Shown here: positions 1 through 7,433 of the stretch, one piece after another
Layout of the letters: each line of letters begins with the position of its first letter
Position numbering within the stretch: the first letter of the stretch is position 1
Origin: Oscillospiraceae bacterium
GTDB taxonomy: Bacteria > Bacillota > Clostridia > Oscillospirales > Ruminococcaceae
Assembly (NCBI GenBank): GCA_014858325.1
Contig: RKCM01000049.1
Location: 1 to 15,087 of the forward strand
DNA length: 15,087 bases
Reading direction: 5' to 3'
Position numbers and translations under genes: made by a program
Notes under the pieces: model-generated
What the model was told of the DNA's origin: nothing
Database searches by the model: none
The model's input: only the letters and a program-made list of their open reading frames with translations

Positions 1-804
1 ACCATGGCCGACGCCAACGGCTGGACCATCCCCGAGACCATCGAGGAGTTCACCCCCTTCCTGTCCGAAGTGCACAGCAAGGCGGGCGTTTACGGCACCG
101 TCGTTCCCGGCTGGGACCAGTGGTACTTTGAGACCCTCTACCTCAACGAGGGCGTGGACATCATCACCGCCGACAACACCTGTGACCTGAACAGCGATGC
201 GGCCCTGAGCGTGACCAACATGATCAAGGGCTGGTGCGACGCAGGCGACGCCTACTTTGCATCGGGCACCGATGCTTCCGCCACCATGCGCCAGAACTTC
301 TACGACCAGAAGACCTTCTCCGTGATGCACACTTCTTCCCTGTACAACAACTACGTCAGCAAGTGCCCGGACTTTGAGGTGGGCATGGCCTGGTACCCCG
401 CTGCCACCACCGGCGATAAGAACTCCGAGGTGGGCGGCTGCGTGCTGGGCATCCCCTCCAAGAACGACCAGGCCACCAAGAACGCCGCCTGGCAGTTCCT
501 GCAGTTCCTCTGCGGCAAGGAAGTCAACATGGAGTGGGCCGAGGGCACCGGCTACCTGCCCACCCGTAACTCGGTGCTGACCACCGATGAGGGCAAGGCT
601 TTCCTGGAGAAGAAGCCTGCCTTCCAGTGCATCTTCGATAACCTGAACCTCATCAACCCCCGCATCCAGAACGCTGCCTGGAGCGAGCTGGCCACCACCT
701 GGAAGAACTACATGGAAGTGATCATGAACCAGAACGGCGACGTCGATTCCAACTCCGAGGATATGGTCACCGAGATCAACGAGATCCTGGAAGACCACGC
801 CTGA
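1..804 (+). CDS. ABC transporter extracellular solute-binding protein, family 1 (3' part)
   Basis: The reading frame is open from the first base, so the 5' end of the gene, including the signal peptide and lipobox, lies outside the window; the ATG at 4 is most likely internal. The visible 267 residues look like the C-terminal two thirds of a cluster-B/family 1 solute-binding protein (about 400-450 residues usually). The end of the chain is rich in aromatic residues and contains WAEGTGYLPTRNSVL, the typical 'GYLPTR' stretch of this family, then a helical tail ending in EINEILEDHA. In the cell it would capture the substrate outside the membrane and deliver it to the two permeases that follow 44 nt downstream. 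Substrate is not readable from the sequence; the UgpE-like permease and the PHP phosphoesterase nearby make a glycerophosphate-like or sugar substrate plausible. Family call is solid, substrate is a guess. Confidence 0.88.
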   Translation, partial: TMADANGWTIPETIEEFTPFLSEVHSKAGVYGTVVPGWDQWYFETLYLNEGVDIITADNTCDLNSDAALSVTNMIKGWCDAGDAYFASGTDASATMRQNFYDQKTFSVMHTSSLYNNYVSKCPDFEVGMAWYPAATTGDKNSEVGGCVLGIPSKNDQATKNAAWQFLQFLCGKEVNMEWAEGTGYLPTRNSVLTTDEGKAFLEKKPAFQCIFDNLNLINPRIQNAAWSELATTWKNYMEVIMNQNGDVDSNSEDMVTEINEILEDHA

Positions 805-848
805 GCCTGTACACCCGAAACTGACCCTCGCCGAAAGGACGTGAAATC

Positions 849-1784
849 ATGAAACAAGCTGCCGCTGCCGTTCAGGCCGATAAGAAGCCGTTCTTTTCCC
901 AGCGCACGCTTTCCAAATTCGTCGATTTTCTCTTTGTAGTGCCTGCGCTGGTGCTGCTGGGTGTCTTCACCTATTACCCCATCGTCAAGCTGGTGCAGAT
1001 CAGCTTTACGGACTGGAACCTGCTGAATGATACCTGGAAGTATGTGGGCCTGAAAAACTGGAACTGGCTGTTTGCCGGCAGCGGCGCAAAGTATTTGTGG
1101 AACTCGCTGAAGGTCACCTTCCTCTACTCCCTGGGCGAGATCGCCGTCACCATGGTGGGCGGCATGCTGCTGGCACTGCTGTTCAACCGCATGACCCGCT
1201 CCTTTGGCCTGATGCGCGCCTTCGTCTTCGTTCCCAAATACGTGGCCATGTCCTCCGCCGCCGTGGTCTTTTTGTGGATCCTGAACACCGACTCCGGCGT
1301 GCTGAACTACCTGCTGCAGTGCATCGGCCTGCCGGCGGTGGATTGGCTCAACCAGCAATCCACGGCCCTGCCCTCGGTGCTGATGCTGACGGGCTGGCGC
1401 GTCATCGGCTACGGCATGATGATCTACCTCTCGGCCATGATGGGCATCTCGCAGGAGTACTACGAGGCCGCCTCGCTGGATGGCGCCAACGGCTTCCAGA
1501 AGTTCTTCCGCATCACGCTGCCTCTGCTGTCGCCCACCACGTTGTTTTTGCTGGTCACCACCTTCCTGTCTTCCATGAAGGTCTTCCAGTCCGTCGATAT
1601 CCTGACCTCCGGCGGCCCGGCCCGGTCTACGGAAGTGTTCGTGTACCTGATCTATCGTTACGCCATGGTCGATTTCCGCATGGACCGTGCGGCCACCGCT
1701 GCGGTGATGTTCTTCCTCATCCTGCTGGCCATCACCGTCCTGACCATGAAGGTCTCCGACCGCTCCGTGACCTACGATTCCTGA
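849..1784 (+). CDS. carbohydrate ABC transporter permease, MalF/UgpA type
   Basis: Membrane-spanning subunit of a binding-protein-dependent importer, 311 residues, the usual size of the short UgpA-type permeases. After a basic, alanine-rich cytoplasmic N-terminus (about 1-25) a first hydrophobic segment begins at FVDFLFVVPALVLLGVF and is followed by about five more. The cytoplasmic EAA loop that docks on the ATPase is clear at about residues 206-225 (EAASLDGANG, then ITLPLLSP). The ATG at 849 is preceded by GAAAGGA at a proper distance. It sits 44 nt after the binding protein and 24 nt before the second permease, so the three are co-transcribed. No ATP-binding subunit lies in the visible part of the operon; it may be encoded upstream or supplied by a shared MsmK/UgpC-type ATPase. 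Confidence 0.93.
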   Translation: MKQAAAAVQADKKPFFSQRTLSKFVDFLFVVPALVLLGVFTYYPIVKLVQISFTDWNLLNDTWKYVGLKNWNWLFAGSGAKYLWNSLKVTFLYSLGEIAVTMVGGMLLALLFNRMTRSFGLMRAFVFVPKYVAMSSAAVVFLWILNTDSGVLNYLLQCIGLPAVDWLNQQSTALPSVLMLTGWRVIGYGMMIYLSAMMGISQEYYEAASLDGANGFQKFFRITLPLLSPTTLFLLVTTFLSSMKVFQSVDILTSGGPARSTEVFVYLIYRYAMVDFRMDRAATAAVMFFLILLAITVLTMKVSDRSVTYDS

Positions 1785-1808
1785 CCCGCTTGAAAGGAGA
1801 AACGCAAA

Positions 1809-2708
1809 ATGGCTGATTCGTATATCCCCGCAGACAATGCGGCTCTGCTCAAAGAGGTCAACGAGATCCACAAGCACAAAAAACGCCCGCTGAGCTATCA
1901 CATCCATACGGTGGTGGCCGTCATCGTCACCATCATCATGCTCTTCCCGCTGTACTGGATGATCGCCACCTCCTTCAAATCCGCTGAGGAAGTGCAGCTG
2001 GTGATCCCGACGCTCTTCCCCCACGAGTTCCACCCGGAAAACTACCTCAACGTGCTTCAGAAGGCCAACTTCATGAAGTACTACTGGAACACCATCGTGA
2101 TGACGGCGGGCATCCTGTTTTTGCAGGTGGGCACCGGCATCCTGGCCGCCTACGGCTTTGCCATCGGCCGCTTCAAGGGCCGCAATGCCATGTTCTACAT
2201 CGTGCTGGGCGCGCTGATGATCCCCCTGCAGGTCACCTTCATCCCCATCTACATCATGTGCGCCAACTGGAACCTGTGCGATACCTTCCTGGGCCTGATC
2301 CTGCCGGAAGCCGTGTCGGCCTACTACATCTTCATGCTGCGCAACACCTTTATGTCCATTGACCAGAGCTACATCGATGCAGGCCGCATCGACGGCCTGA
2401 GCCGCCTGGGCACCATCTGGTATGTGCTGGTGCCCATGAGCAAGGCCACCATCTTCACCGTGACGCTGGTCACCTTTACCAACGGCTGGAACGCCTACTT
2501 CTGGCCCAAGATCATCGCCAAGAATGAGGTGCGCCGGGTGCTGACGGTGGGCTTGGCCCAGCTGAAGAACACCTTCGCCGGGCAGGCCGTCTCCAACTAC
2601 CACGAGATCATGGCGGGCGCTGTGCTGGCCATCATCCCGGTGGTCATCCTCTTCCTCATCTTCCAGAAGTATATGATGACGGGTTACTCCAAGGCCGCAA
2701 TGAAGTGA
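1809..2708 (+). CDS. carbohydrate ABC transporter permease, MalG/UgpE type
   Basis: Second inner-membrane subunit of the importer, 299 residues. A cytoplasmic N-terminus of about 35 residues leads into the first membrane segment (VVAVIVTIIMLFPLYWMIA), followed by the TSFKSAEEV sequence typical of the MalG/UgpE branch. The EAA-type loop is near residue 190 as DAGRIDG with VPMSKAT behind it; the glutamate of EAA is replaced by aspartate. The C-terminal stretch HEIMAGAVLAIIPVV and the end GYSKAAMK resemble UgpE more than MalG, which hints at a glycerophosphate-like substrate, but this is memory-based similarity and not an alignment. Start at 1809 is supported by AAAGGAG just upstream. A strong hairpin directly after the stop codon ends this transcription unit or attenuates it. 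Confidence 0.93.
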   Translation: MADSYIPADNAALLKEVNEIHKHKKRPLSYHIHTVVAVIVTIIMLFPLYWMIATSFKSAEEVQLVIPTLFPHEFHPENYLNVLQKANFMKYYWNTIVMTAGILFLQVGTGILAAYGFAIGRFKGRNAMFYIVLGALMIPLQVTFIPIYIMCANWNLCDTFLGLILPEAVSAYYIFMLRNTFMSIDQSYIDAGRIDGLSRLGTIWYVLVPMSKATIFTVTLVTFTNGWNAYFWPKIIAKNEVRRVLTVGLAQLKNTFAGQAVSNYHEIMAGAVLAIIPVVILFLIFQKYMMTGYSKAAMK

Positions 2709-2726
2709 CCCCCACACACAAAACCA

Positions 2727-2767
2727 GAGAAAGGGCAGCCGCAGCGGCTGCCCTTTCTTGCCTTTTT
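2727..2767 (+). terminator. intrinsic terminator after the ABC permease operon
   Basis: A perfect 13-bp stem pairs 2729-2741 with 2745-2757 around a 3-nt loop (core GGGCAGCCG / CGGCTGCCC), and an A-T pair extends it by one. It is followed by TTGCCTTTTT, an interrupted T tract. The stem is GC rich and begins 21 nt after the UgpE-like stop codon. The T tract ends only 4 nt before the AAAGGAG site of the next gene, so the hairpin also acts as the 5' boundary of that gene; I see no separate promoter between them. Confidence 0.85.
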
Positions 2768-2784
2768 GGGAAAGGAGCTTTTCG

Positions 2785-3801
2785 ATGTTCTCATTCATCA
2801 CCCCGGATACCAAGCAGTACCGTGCCAACCTGCACTCCCACTCCACCCTCTCGGACGGCCGCCTGACCCCGGAGCAGCTGGTGAAAGCCTACCGCGAGGC
2901 GGGCTACTCCATCCTGGCCATCACCGACCACGAGGCTCCCTACGACCACACCGACCTTTCCACCCCGGAGTTTTTGCTGCTGACGGGATACGAGGCCTAC
3001 ATCCGCCCCTCCCACACCTGCGCTTACGACCCCTACAAGGCAGAAGTCCACCTCAACCTGCTGGCCAAAGACCCCCACAACGTGGGCATCGTGGGGTACG
3101 ACCCTCATTTCTGCAAGTATATGCCGCAGGAGCTGGCCCAGCAGCGCCCCCATCTGGGGGAGCTGGGCCCCCGCCGCTACTATCAGGCGTATATTCAGGA
3201 GTTCATCGATGACGCCATCCTGGGCGGCTATCTGGTGGCCTACAACCACCCCTGCTGGTCCATGGAGGCCGAGGAGGCGGTGCTGAGCTACGAGGGCTGC
3301 TACAGTGTGGAGGTGTTCAACACCGGGTCCCAGTGCATCAATGGTTACGAGAGCAACATGGCCCTCTACGATAAGTTCCTGCGCCGGGGCAAGTTCCTCT
3401 ACCTCCACGGGGCCGACGACAACCACAACCACAAGCCCTTTGGGGACCTGCTGTGCGATTCCTTCGGCGCGTGGACCCAGGTACTGGCCAAAGACCTGAC
3501 CTACGCTTCCGTCATCGAGGCGCTGGAAAAAGGCTGGTTCTACGCCTCCACCGGCCCCACCATCACCAACCTCACCTTTGCGGGCGGCCACGTCACGCTG
3601 GACTGCACCCCGGCCCAGCGCATCATCGCCCACAGCAGCCCCAAAAAGACGTGGAACGTCTACAACCCCGACGGCTCGCCCCTGACCCATGCCGAGTTCG
3701 ACCTGCCCGAGGGGGCCCCGTACGTCTATTTCTCGGTGCTCACCGCCGACGGCAAGGCTGCCCATACCCACGCCTTCCGGCCCGAGGAGTTCCGCAAATA
3801 A
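2785..3801 (+). CDS. PHP-domain metal-dependent phosphoesterase (CehA/McbA-like)
   Basis: A 338-residue soluble protein of the PHP superfamily, which hydrolyses phosphate esters or phosphodiesters with two or three metal ions. Metal-ligand motifs are in the usual order: H17-S-H19, D24, ITDHE at 46-50 (D48, H49), E70, H89, NHP with H155, and HGADDNHNH at 208-216. After about residue 255 the rest is probably a beta-rich C-terminal domain. No signal peptide is seen, so it should be cytoplasmic. I place the start at ATG 2785 because AAAGGAG (2771-2777) lies 7 nt upstream; a TTG at 2758 in the same frame falls inside the terminator stem region and is unlikely. Following an Ugp-like importer, a role in releasing phosphate or sugar from an imported phosphoester (as UgpQ does in Escherichia coli) is reasonable inference. 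The exact substrate is unknown. Confidence 0.88.
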   Translation: MFSFITPDTKQYRANLHSHSTLSDGRLTPEQLVKAYREAGYSILAITDHEAPYDHTDLSTPEFLLLTGYEAYIRPSHTCAYDPYKAEVHLNLLAKDPHNVGIVGYDPHFCKYMPQELAQQRPHLGELGPRRYYQAYIQEFIDDAILGGYLVAYNHPCWSMEAEEAVLSYEGCYSVEVFNTGSQCINGYESNMALYDKFLRRGKFLYLHGADDNHNHKPFGDLLCDSFGAWTQVLAKDLTYASVIEALEKGWFYASTGPTITNLTFAGGHVTLDCTPAQRIIAHSSPKKTWNVYNPDGSPLTHAEFDLPEGAPYVYFSVLTADGKAAHTHAFRPEEFRK

Positions 3802-3830
3802 GGACTGACCCGAAAGGAGACTTTCTGCCT

Positions 3831-4958
3831 ATGCGCCACACCGCCAAACGCTCCCTTTGCGCCGTGGGCCTTGCCGCCGCTTTGCTGCTGGCAGGCTGCG
3901 GCGGCAGCACACCCGCGCAGCCCGCTTCTTCGGCTGCGGCTTCCTCCGCCCCGGCTGCGCCCGAAGGCCCTGAAATGACCTACTCCCAGACCGGGACCGT
4001 GCCCGCCGAGACCTATCTGGGCCAAAGCGAGTTTGCGGACTTCCTCGGACGGGCCGAAGCGCAGTTCGTCATCCCGGGCCTTGCGGAGAGCCTCATCCCC
4101 CAGGGGATGGACCTGTGCGATGAGACGGGCATTTTGTACATTTCGGGCTATTCCGCCACATCGGGCAAGAACTCGGCCCTCCTCGCCGTGGATACGGCCA
4201 CCGGGGAGCTGACAGCGGAGTACATCCTGCAAAAGCCCGGCGGCCTGCCCTTTGACGGTCATGTGGGCGGCGTCGCCGTCACCGACACCACCCTCTACCT
4301 TTCCGGCACCAAGGACACCGAGGGCCGCCCCACCATCCTCGCTATCCCGCTGAGCAGCCTGCCCGCCGAGGGCCACCATGAGGTGGTGGTGGAAGAGGCC
4401 ATCCCCGTGCCCGCTTCCCCCTCCTTCCTCAGCTGCTCCGGGGGGTACCTCTGGGTGGGCAATTTCTACCACCCCGGGGCGGACTACGGGCTTTCCCCCG
4501 GCATGGACTACACCACCGCCGACGCCGACGGCAATGAGCTGGGCTGCTACATTTTGGGCTATGCACTGGCGGGCGGCGGCCTGACCGGGACCGAGGGCGA
4601 CGACTACGCCCAGCCCGACGTGGTGCTGGCAGGCCCGGATAAGATCCAGGGCGTGGCGGTGCAGGACGGGACGGTGACCCTGAGCCAATCCTACGGGCGG
4701 AAGAACAACGCCGCCCTGCTGCGCTACCGGCTGGACCTTAACGAGACGCTGGACACCGTGCTGACGGTGAACGGCCGGGACGTGAAGGCCTATGTGCTGG
4801 ACAGCCGCCGCCAGACCGAGGCCGTGACGGTCATGCCCATGACCGAGGCGCTGGCCGACACGCCGGACGGCGGCATCTACATCCTGTTCGAGTCCGGGGC
4901 CGCCAAGTACGCCAATGGCACCCACCGCACCGACCGGGTGTGGAAGATCAAATTCTGA
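3831..4958 (+). CDS. lipoprotein with a beta-propeller-like domain, function unknown
   Basis: A 375-residue secreted lipoprotein. Residues 1-22 form a signal peptide (basic HTAKRS, then a hydrophobic core) ending in the lipobox L20-A21-G22-C23, so C23 should be lipidated and anchored on the outer face of the membrane. Residues about 24-50 are a low-complexity Ala/Ser/Pro linker. The remainder has repeating strand patterns such as GILYISGYSA, TTLYLSGTKD and GYLWVGNFY, each followed by loops with G-x-D or D-T-A-T-G-E, which suggests a beta-propeller or quinoprotein-like fold; this is a pattern judgement only. The start at 3831 has GAAAGGAG upstream and the gene is 29 nt after the PHP gene, so the two are probably co-transcribed. 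It could be an accessory surface protein of the importer, but no catalytic residues are recognisable. Confidence 0.75.
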   Translation: MRHTAKRSLCAVGLAAALLLAGCGGSTPAQPASSAAASSAPAAPEGPEMTYSQTGTVPAETYLGQSEFADFLGRAEAQFVIPGLAESLIPQGMDLCDETGILYISGYSATSGKNSALLAVDTATGELTAEYILQKPGGLPFDGHVGGVAVTDTTLYLSGTKDTEGRPTILAIPLSSLPAEGHHEVVVEEAIPVPASPSFLSCSGGYLWVGNFYHPGADYGLSPGMDYTTADADGNELGCYILGYALAGGGLTGTEGDDYAQPDVVLAGPDKIQGVAVQDGTVTLSQSYGRKNNAALLRYRLDLNETLDTVLTVNGRDVKAYVLDSRRQTEAVTVMPMTEALADTPDGGIYILFESGAAKYANGTHRTDRVWKIKF

Positions 4959-4966
4959 ACACCCGC

Positions 4967-5003
4967 AAAAAAGCGGGGGGCTCCCACGAGCCCCTCGCTT
5001 TTC
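4967..5003. terminator. bidirectional intrinsic terminator between convergent genes
   Basis: A 15-bp stem with one G-T wobble pairs 4969-4983 with 4988-5002 around the loop CCAC. The left flank is AAAAAA (4967-4972) and the right end is TTTT followed by C (4999-5003), so the hairpin has a T tract when read from either side. It lies 8 nt after the lipoprotein stop and about 100 nt beyond the 3' end of the minus-strand ATPase gene. It can stop both converging transcripts. Confidence 0.9.
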
Positions 5004-5022
5004 TCGTTATACTCAAAATAAT

Positions 5023-5104
5023 CATTTATTGCATTTCTTTCATTTCAAAAGCTTCTTTCCCGGGACGGAAATAAATGATAGAAATGCTGGAAATGGTTTT
5101 AATG
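5023..5104. repeat. inverted pair of CATTT triplets with 9-bp period
   Basis: The left arm (5023-5045) has CATTT starting at 5023, 5032 and 5041. The right arm (5073-5095) has the complement AAATG starting at 5073, 5082 and 5091, and a degenerate fourth copy TAATG at 5100. Both arms are 23 nt and match as inverted repeats at 19 of 23 positions. The 27-nt centre contains a small TTTCC/GGAAA hairpin and CCCGGG. The repeat lies between the convergent terminator and the 3' end of the ATPase gene and touches the stop codon region. It is much more AT rich than its surroundings. It could be a protein-binding array, an origin-like iteron set or a mobile-element end; the sequence alone does not decide. 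Confidence 0.6.
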
Positions 5105-6553
5105 ACTTAACGAGAGCTGCTTTGCTTTGAGCTCTGGCGCAGTATTGTCAATGCGCCGCATCTCAAAGCGATGATATTGGCCAGAGGTGCCATGAGCCAC
5201 GATTTTGTGTCGAATGGCATCGCGTTCCCAGAGCAGTGGCTCCAGTTCACGGATGCAATTGTTGAGTGCGCGTGAACTGGGGGCCAGCTCGGTGTGGGCG
5301 TAGCGCTGGCCCATCTGCAAAAGGGCCTGGGCGTTGCCGCTCCAGTGGCCGTCGCCCTGCAAAAGCAGGGTGCGCAGCGTCTGGGTGATGGGGCTCTCCT
5401 CGTACTCGGCTACCCGGCGCTGGGCGGCCAGCTCCGCCGCCGTGCCCTGCATCACCCAGCGGCAGCTGGCTTTCTCAAAGCGGATGACCCGCTCCTGCTG
5501 CTCGATGTCGCGGCCCGTGAGGATGAAGCTGGCCTCGTCGTCCATGCGGCTGCGCTTGTCCAGCACGACGGTGAAATCCGCCGCGCCCATGATGCCTGTG
5601 GAGCCGTTGATGTTATCAAAGCTGTCGTCCAGGCTTTTGGATTTGCGGGTGTGGTGGACCAGGAGCACGCAGATGCCCCGGCTGTCCGCAAACTGCTTGA
5701 GCTGGCCCATGTAGGCGTAGTCGGCGTCGTAGGCGTTCTCAAAGGGTTTGCCCTTGGGCTTGATCTTGGAGAGGGTGTCGATGCACACCAGGTGGACGTC
5801 CGGGTGCTCGTCGAGGAAGGCCCCCAGCTCGTCCAGCAATCCTTCGTCCAGGCGGGGGGCCGTGAACTGGATGTGGAGGTTCTCCGGCAGCGGCCGCCCG
5901 GCGGTCAGCTTGCGCAGGCGGGTCTGCATCCGGCTCTTGCCGTCCTCCAGCGCAAGGTACAGCGCCCCGTGGGGGCTGGTGGGGCTGCCCAGAAAAGGCT
6001 CGCCCCGGGCGGCGGCCAGGCAGAGGTCCAGCACCATCCAGCTCTTGCCGATCTTGGGCTTGGCTACCAGAACGCCCATCCCCATGGGCAGCATCCCCTC
6101 CACGATGTACCGCAGCGGCGGCAGCAGCATCTCGCCCAGCTCGGCGGCGGAGTAAACGTTGGCGTCCGCGCTGCGGGCCGGGGGCTCCTGCGCGGCGGCA
6201 GCGGCCCGGGCTTTATCCCATGCGAGGTACGCCTCGCATTCCGGCATCAGACGCTCGTTGAACTTATCCTCGCCCAGTTGGGTGAACTCGGTGGCAACGT
6301 TGTCTCTCCAACGGCGCAGTTTCAGGTCCAGCCCGTTCCAGAGCTTGAGCTCGGCGGCCCGGTCCTGCACCATCTGGTAGCGATGATTCTGCTCCTCGTC
6401 CTTGCCCCGGAAGGTCATCCAGAAGCCCAGCCGGGAGAACAGCTTCTCCTCACTGTCGGCGTAGTCCAGCCACCGCATGAACATCGGGTCGTCCCCTCGA
6501 AAATATTGGAGGACAAGCATGTGATCTTGCACGGCTCGTGCAATGTCGGTCAT
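5099..6553 (-). CDS. RepA-like AAA ATPase (AAA_25 family), orphan
   Basis: A 484-residue predicted ATPase of the RecA/RepA hexameric helicase group. Walker A is AKPKIGKSW at 164-172 (K170, S171), an acidic ED pair is at 203-204, Walker B is LVCIDT at 255-260 (D259), and the sensor-like VHHTRK is at 299-304, followed by a NINGSTGIMGAADF segment typical of the family. Residues 1-120 are charged and mainly helical with no recognised domain, and about 380-484 may be a small DNA-binding domain. The start at 6553 has AAAGGAG 8 nt upstream. The gene has its own promoter and no partner gene; relatives are usually found on plasmids, prophages and integrated elements, where they act in replication. Here no integrase, relaxase or primase is nearby. 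The ends of the gene look less GC rich than the core. It may be a domesticated or stranded mobile-element gene; helicase activity is inferred only. Confidence 0.85.
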   Translation of the reverse strand: MTDIARAVQDHMLVLQYFRGDDPMFMRWLDYADSEEKLFSRLGFWMTFRGKDEEQNHRYQMVQDRAAELKLWNGLDLKLRRWRDNVATEFTQLGEDKFNERLMPECEAYLAWDKARAAAAAQEPPARSADANVYSAAELGEMLLPPLRYIVEGMLPMGMGVLVAKPKIGKSWMVLDLCLAAARGEPFLGSPTSPHGALYLALEDGKSRMQTRLRKLTAGRPLPENLHIQFTAPRLDEGLLDELGAFLDEHPDVHLVCIDTLSKIKPKGKPFENAYDADYAYMGQLKQFADSRGICVLLVHHTRKSKSLDDSFDNINGSTGIMGAADFTVVLDKRSRMDDEASFILTGRDIEQQERVIRFEKASCRWVMQGTAAELAAQRRVAEYEESPITQTLRTLLLQGDGHWSGNAQALLQMGQRYAHTELAPSSRALNNCIRELEPLLWERDAIRHKIVAHGTSGQYHRFEMRRIDNTAPELKAKQLSLSH

Positions 6554-6587
6554 AGAATCGCTCCTTTCAAGTTGTTTTACTGCTTCC

Positions 6588-6616
6588 AGTATAACAACGA
6601 AAAGGTGTTACGTCAA
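6588..6616 (-). promoter_or_regulatory. sigma-A-type promoter of the AAA ATPase gene
   Basis: Read on the minus strand: -35 TTGACG (6611-6616), a 17-nt spacer, and -10 TATACT (6588-6593). Both boxes are 5 of 6 matches to consensus. The start codon is 35 nt downstream of the -10 box, with the AAAGGAG ribosome site in between. Confidence 0.85.
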
Positions 6617-6622
6617 CAGACG

Positions 6623-6648
6623 TTTTCGCGCGATTTTTGCGCAGAAAA
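6623..6648. promoter_or_regulatory. small inverted repeat upstream of the ATPase promoter
   Basis: TTTTCGCGC (6623-6631) can pair with GCGCAGAAAA (6639-6648) apart from one bulged A, around GATTTTT. It lies 6 nt upstream of the -35 box of the ATPase gene and after the cysE terminator on the minus strand. It may be an operator or a minor RNA hairpin; evidence is only the symmetry. Confidence 0.3.
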
Positions 6649-6660
6649 TGCTCTCTCCCC

Positions 6661-6691
6661 AAACAAAAAAGGCCCCCCGGGGGGAGCCTTT
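6661..6691 (-). terminator. intrinsic terminator of cysE
   Basis: AAAGGC (6668-6673) pairs with GCCTTT (6686-6691), with an inner run of C pairing with G (6674-6684) and one bulged A at 6685. On the minus strand the hairpin is followed by TTTTTT, G, TTT (6670 down to 6661). It begins 14 nt beyond the cysE stop codon and separates cysE from the ATPase gene. Confidence 0.85.
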
Positions 6692-6704
6692 GGCCGATGT
6701 GCGG

Positions 6705-7358
6705 TTATTGAAGCTTGAGCCTGGGCGGTGTATCGCCCTGCCGGGCGCGCTCGATGGCGCTGATGCGGCGGTCCAGGTCGGTGAGGCGCTGGGCGGTGAC
6801 GTCCGGCAGGTCCTGCTGGTCCAGATCGTCGGCGGGGTTGACGTTCTTGTGGTTGATGCGCACCACCTCGGCGGGCACGCCCACGGCGGTGCAGTTGGCG
6901 GGCAGGTTGCGCAGCACCACGCTCCCCGCGCCGATGCGGGCGTTGTCGCCGATGAACACCGGGCCCAGCACCTTGGTGCCTGCGCCGATGAGGACGTTGT
7001 TGCCCAGGGTGGGGTGGCGCTTGCCGGTGTCCTTGCCGGTGCCGCCCAGGGTCACGCCGTGGTAGATGGTGCAGTTGTCGCCGATCTCGGTGGTCTCGCC
7101 GAAGACGATGCCCATGCCGTGGTCGATGAACAGGCACTTGCCGATCTTCGCGCCCGGGTGGATCTCGATGCCCGTCTTATGCCGTCCCCGCTGGCTGACC
7201 CACCGGGCCAGAAAAAAGTGCTTGTGCTCGTACAGCCAGTGTGCCACCCGGTGATACACCAGAATGTGGAACCCCGGGTAGAGCAGAACCACCTCCAGCA
7301 CACTGCGTGCGGCGGGGTCTTTCCTCTGAATGTTTCGTGCGTCCTCCAACAGACCCAT
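6705..7358 (-). CDS. cysE: serine O-acetyltransferase
   Basis: Transfers acetyl from acetyl-CoA to L-serine, giving O-acetylserine, the first step of cysteine synthesis; cytoplasmic and normally oligomeric. At 217 residues it is the short Gram-positive form that lacks most of the N-terminal helical domain of the Escherichia coli enzyme. The left-handed beta-helix hexapeptide repeats run from about 62 to 165, with the diagnostic IEIHPGAKIG (E65 at the place of the catalytic acid), FIDHG (catalytic H80), VFGET and VTLGGTGKD stretches and the RHPTLG loop. The tail after 170 is charged and not conserved. The start at 7358 is supported by AAGGAGGG just upstream. The gene stands alone with its own promoter and terminator; no cysK or T-box leader is seen, so sulfur control, if any, is not apparent. 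Confidence 0.94.
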   Translation of the reverse strand: MGLLEDARNIQRKDPAARSVLEVVLLYPGFHILVYHRVAHWLYEHKHFFLARWVSQRGRHKTGIEIHPGAKIGKCLFIDHGMGIVFGETTEIGDNCTIYHGVTLGGTGKDTGKRHPTLGNNVLIGAGTKVLGPVFIGDNARIGAGSVVLRNLPANCTAVGVPAEVVRINHKNVNPADDLDQQDLPDVTAQRLTDLDRRISAIERARQGDTPPRLKLQ

Positions 7359-7433
7359 GAGGAACCCTCCTTACTTCTATACGGTTTCCCAGTGCTGTGC
7401 CGCCCATCGTGGCGGCCCTCTCTTCTGCCCTTT

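Noticed and set aside
708..2846. Long minus-strand open frame of 712 codons
   Set aside because: It lies opposite three well-supported genes, is rich in H, D, Q and G as expected from the complement of GC-rich coding sequence, and has no recognisable domain.
5005..6596. Inverted GTTATACT (5006-5013) and AGTATAAC (6588-6595) as ends of an inserted element around the ATPase gene
   Set aside because: Only 8 bp match, and the right copy is explained by the TATACT -10 box of the ATPase promoter; no target duplication is seen.
5294..6718. Plus-strand open frame of 474 codons opposite the ATPase gene
   Set aside because: Shadow of the minus-strand gene, which has Walker motifs, a promoter and a ribosome site; the plus frame has none of these.
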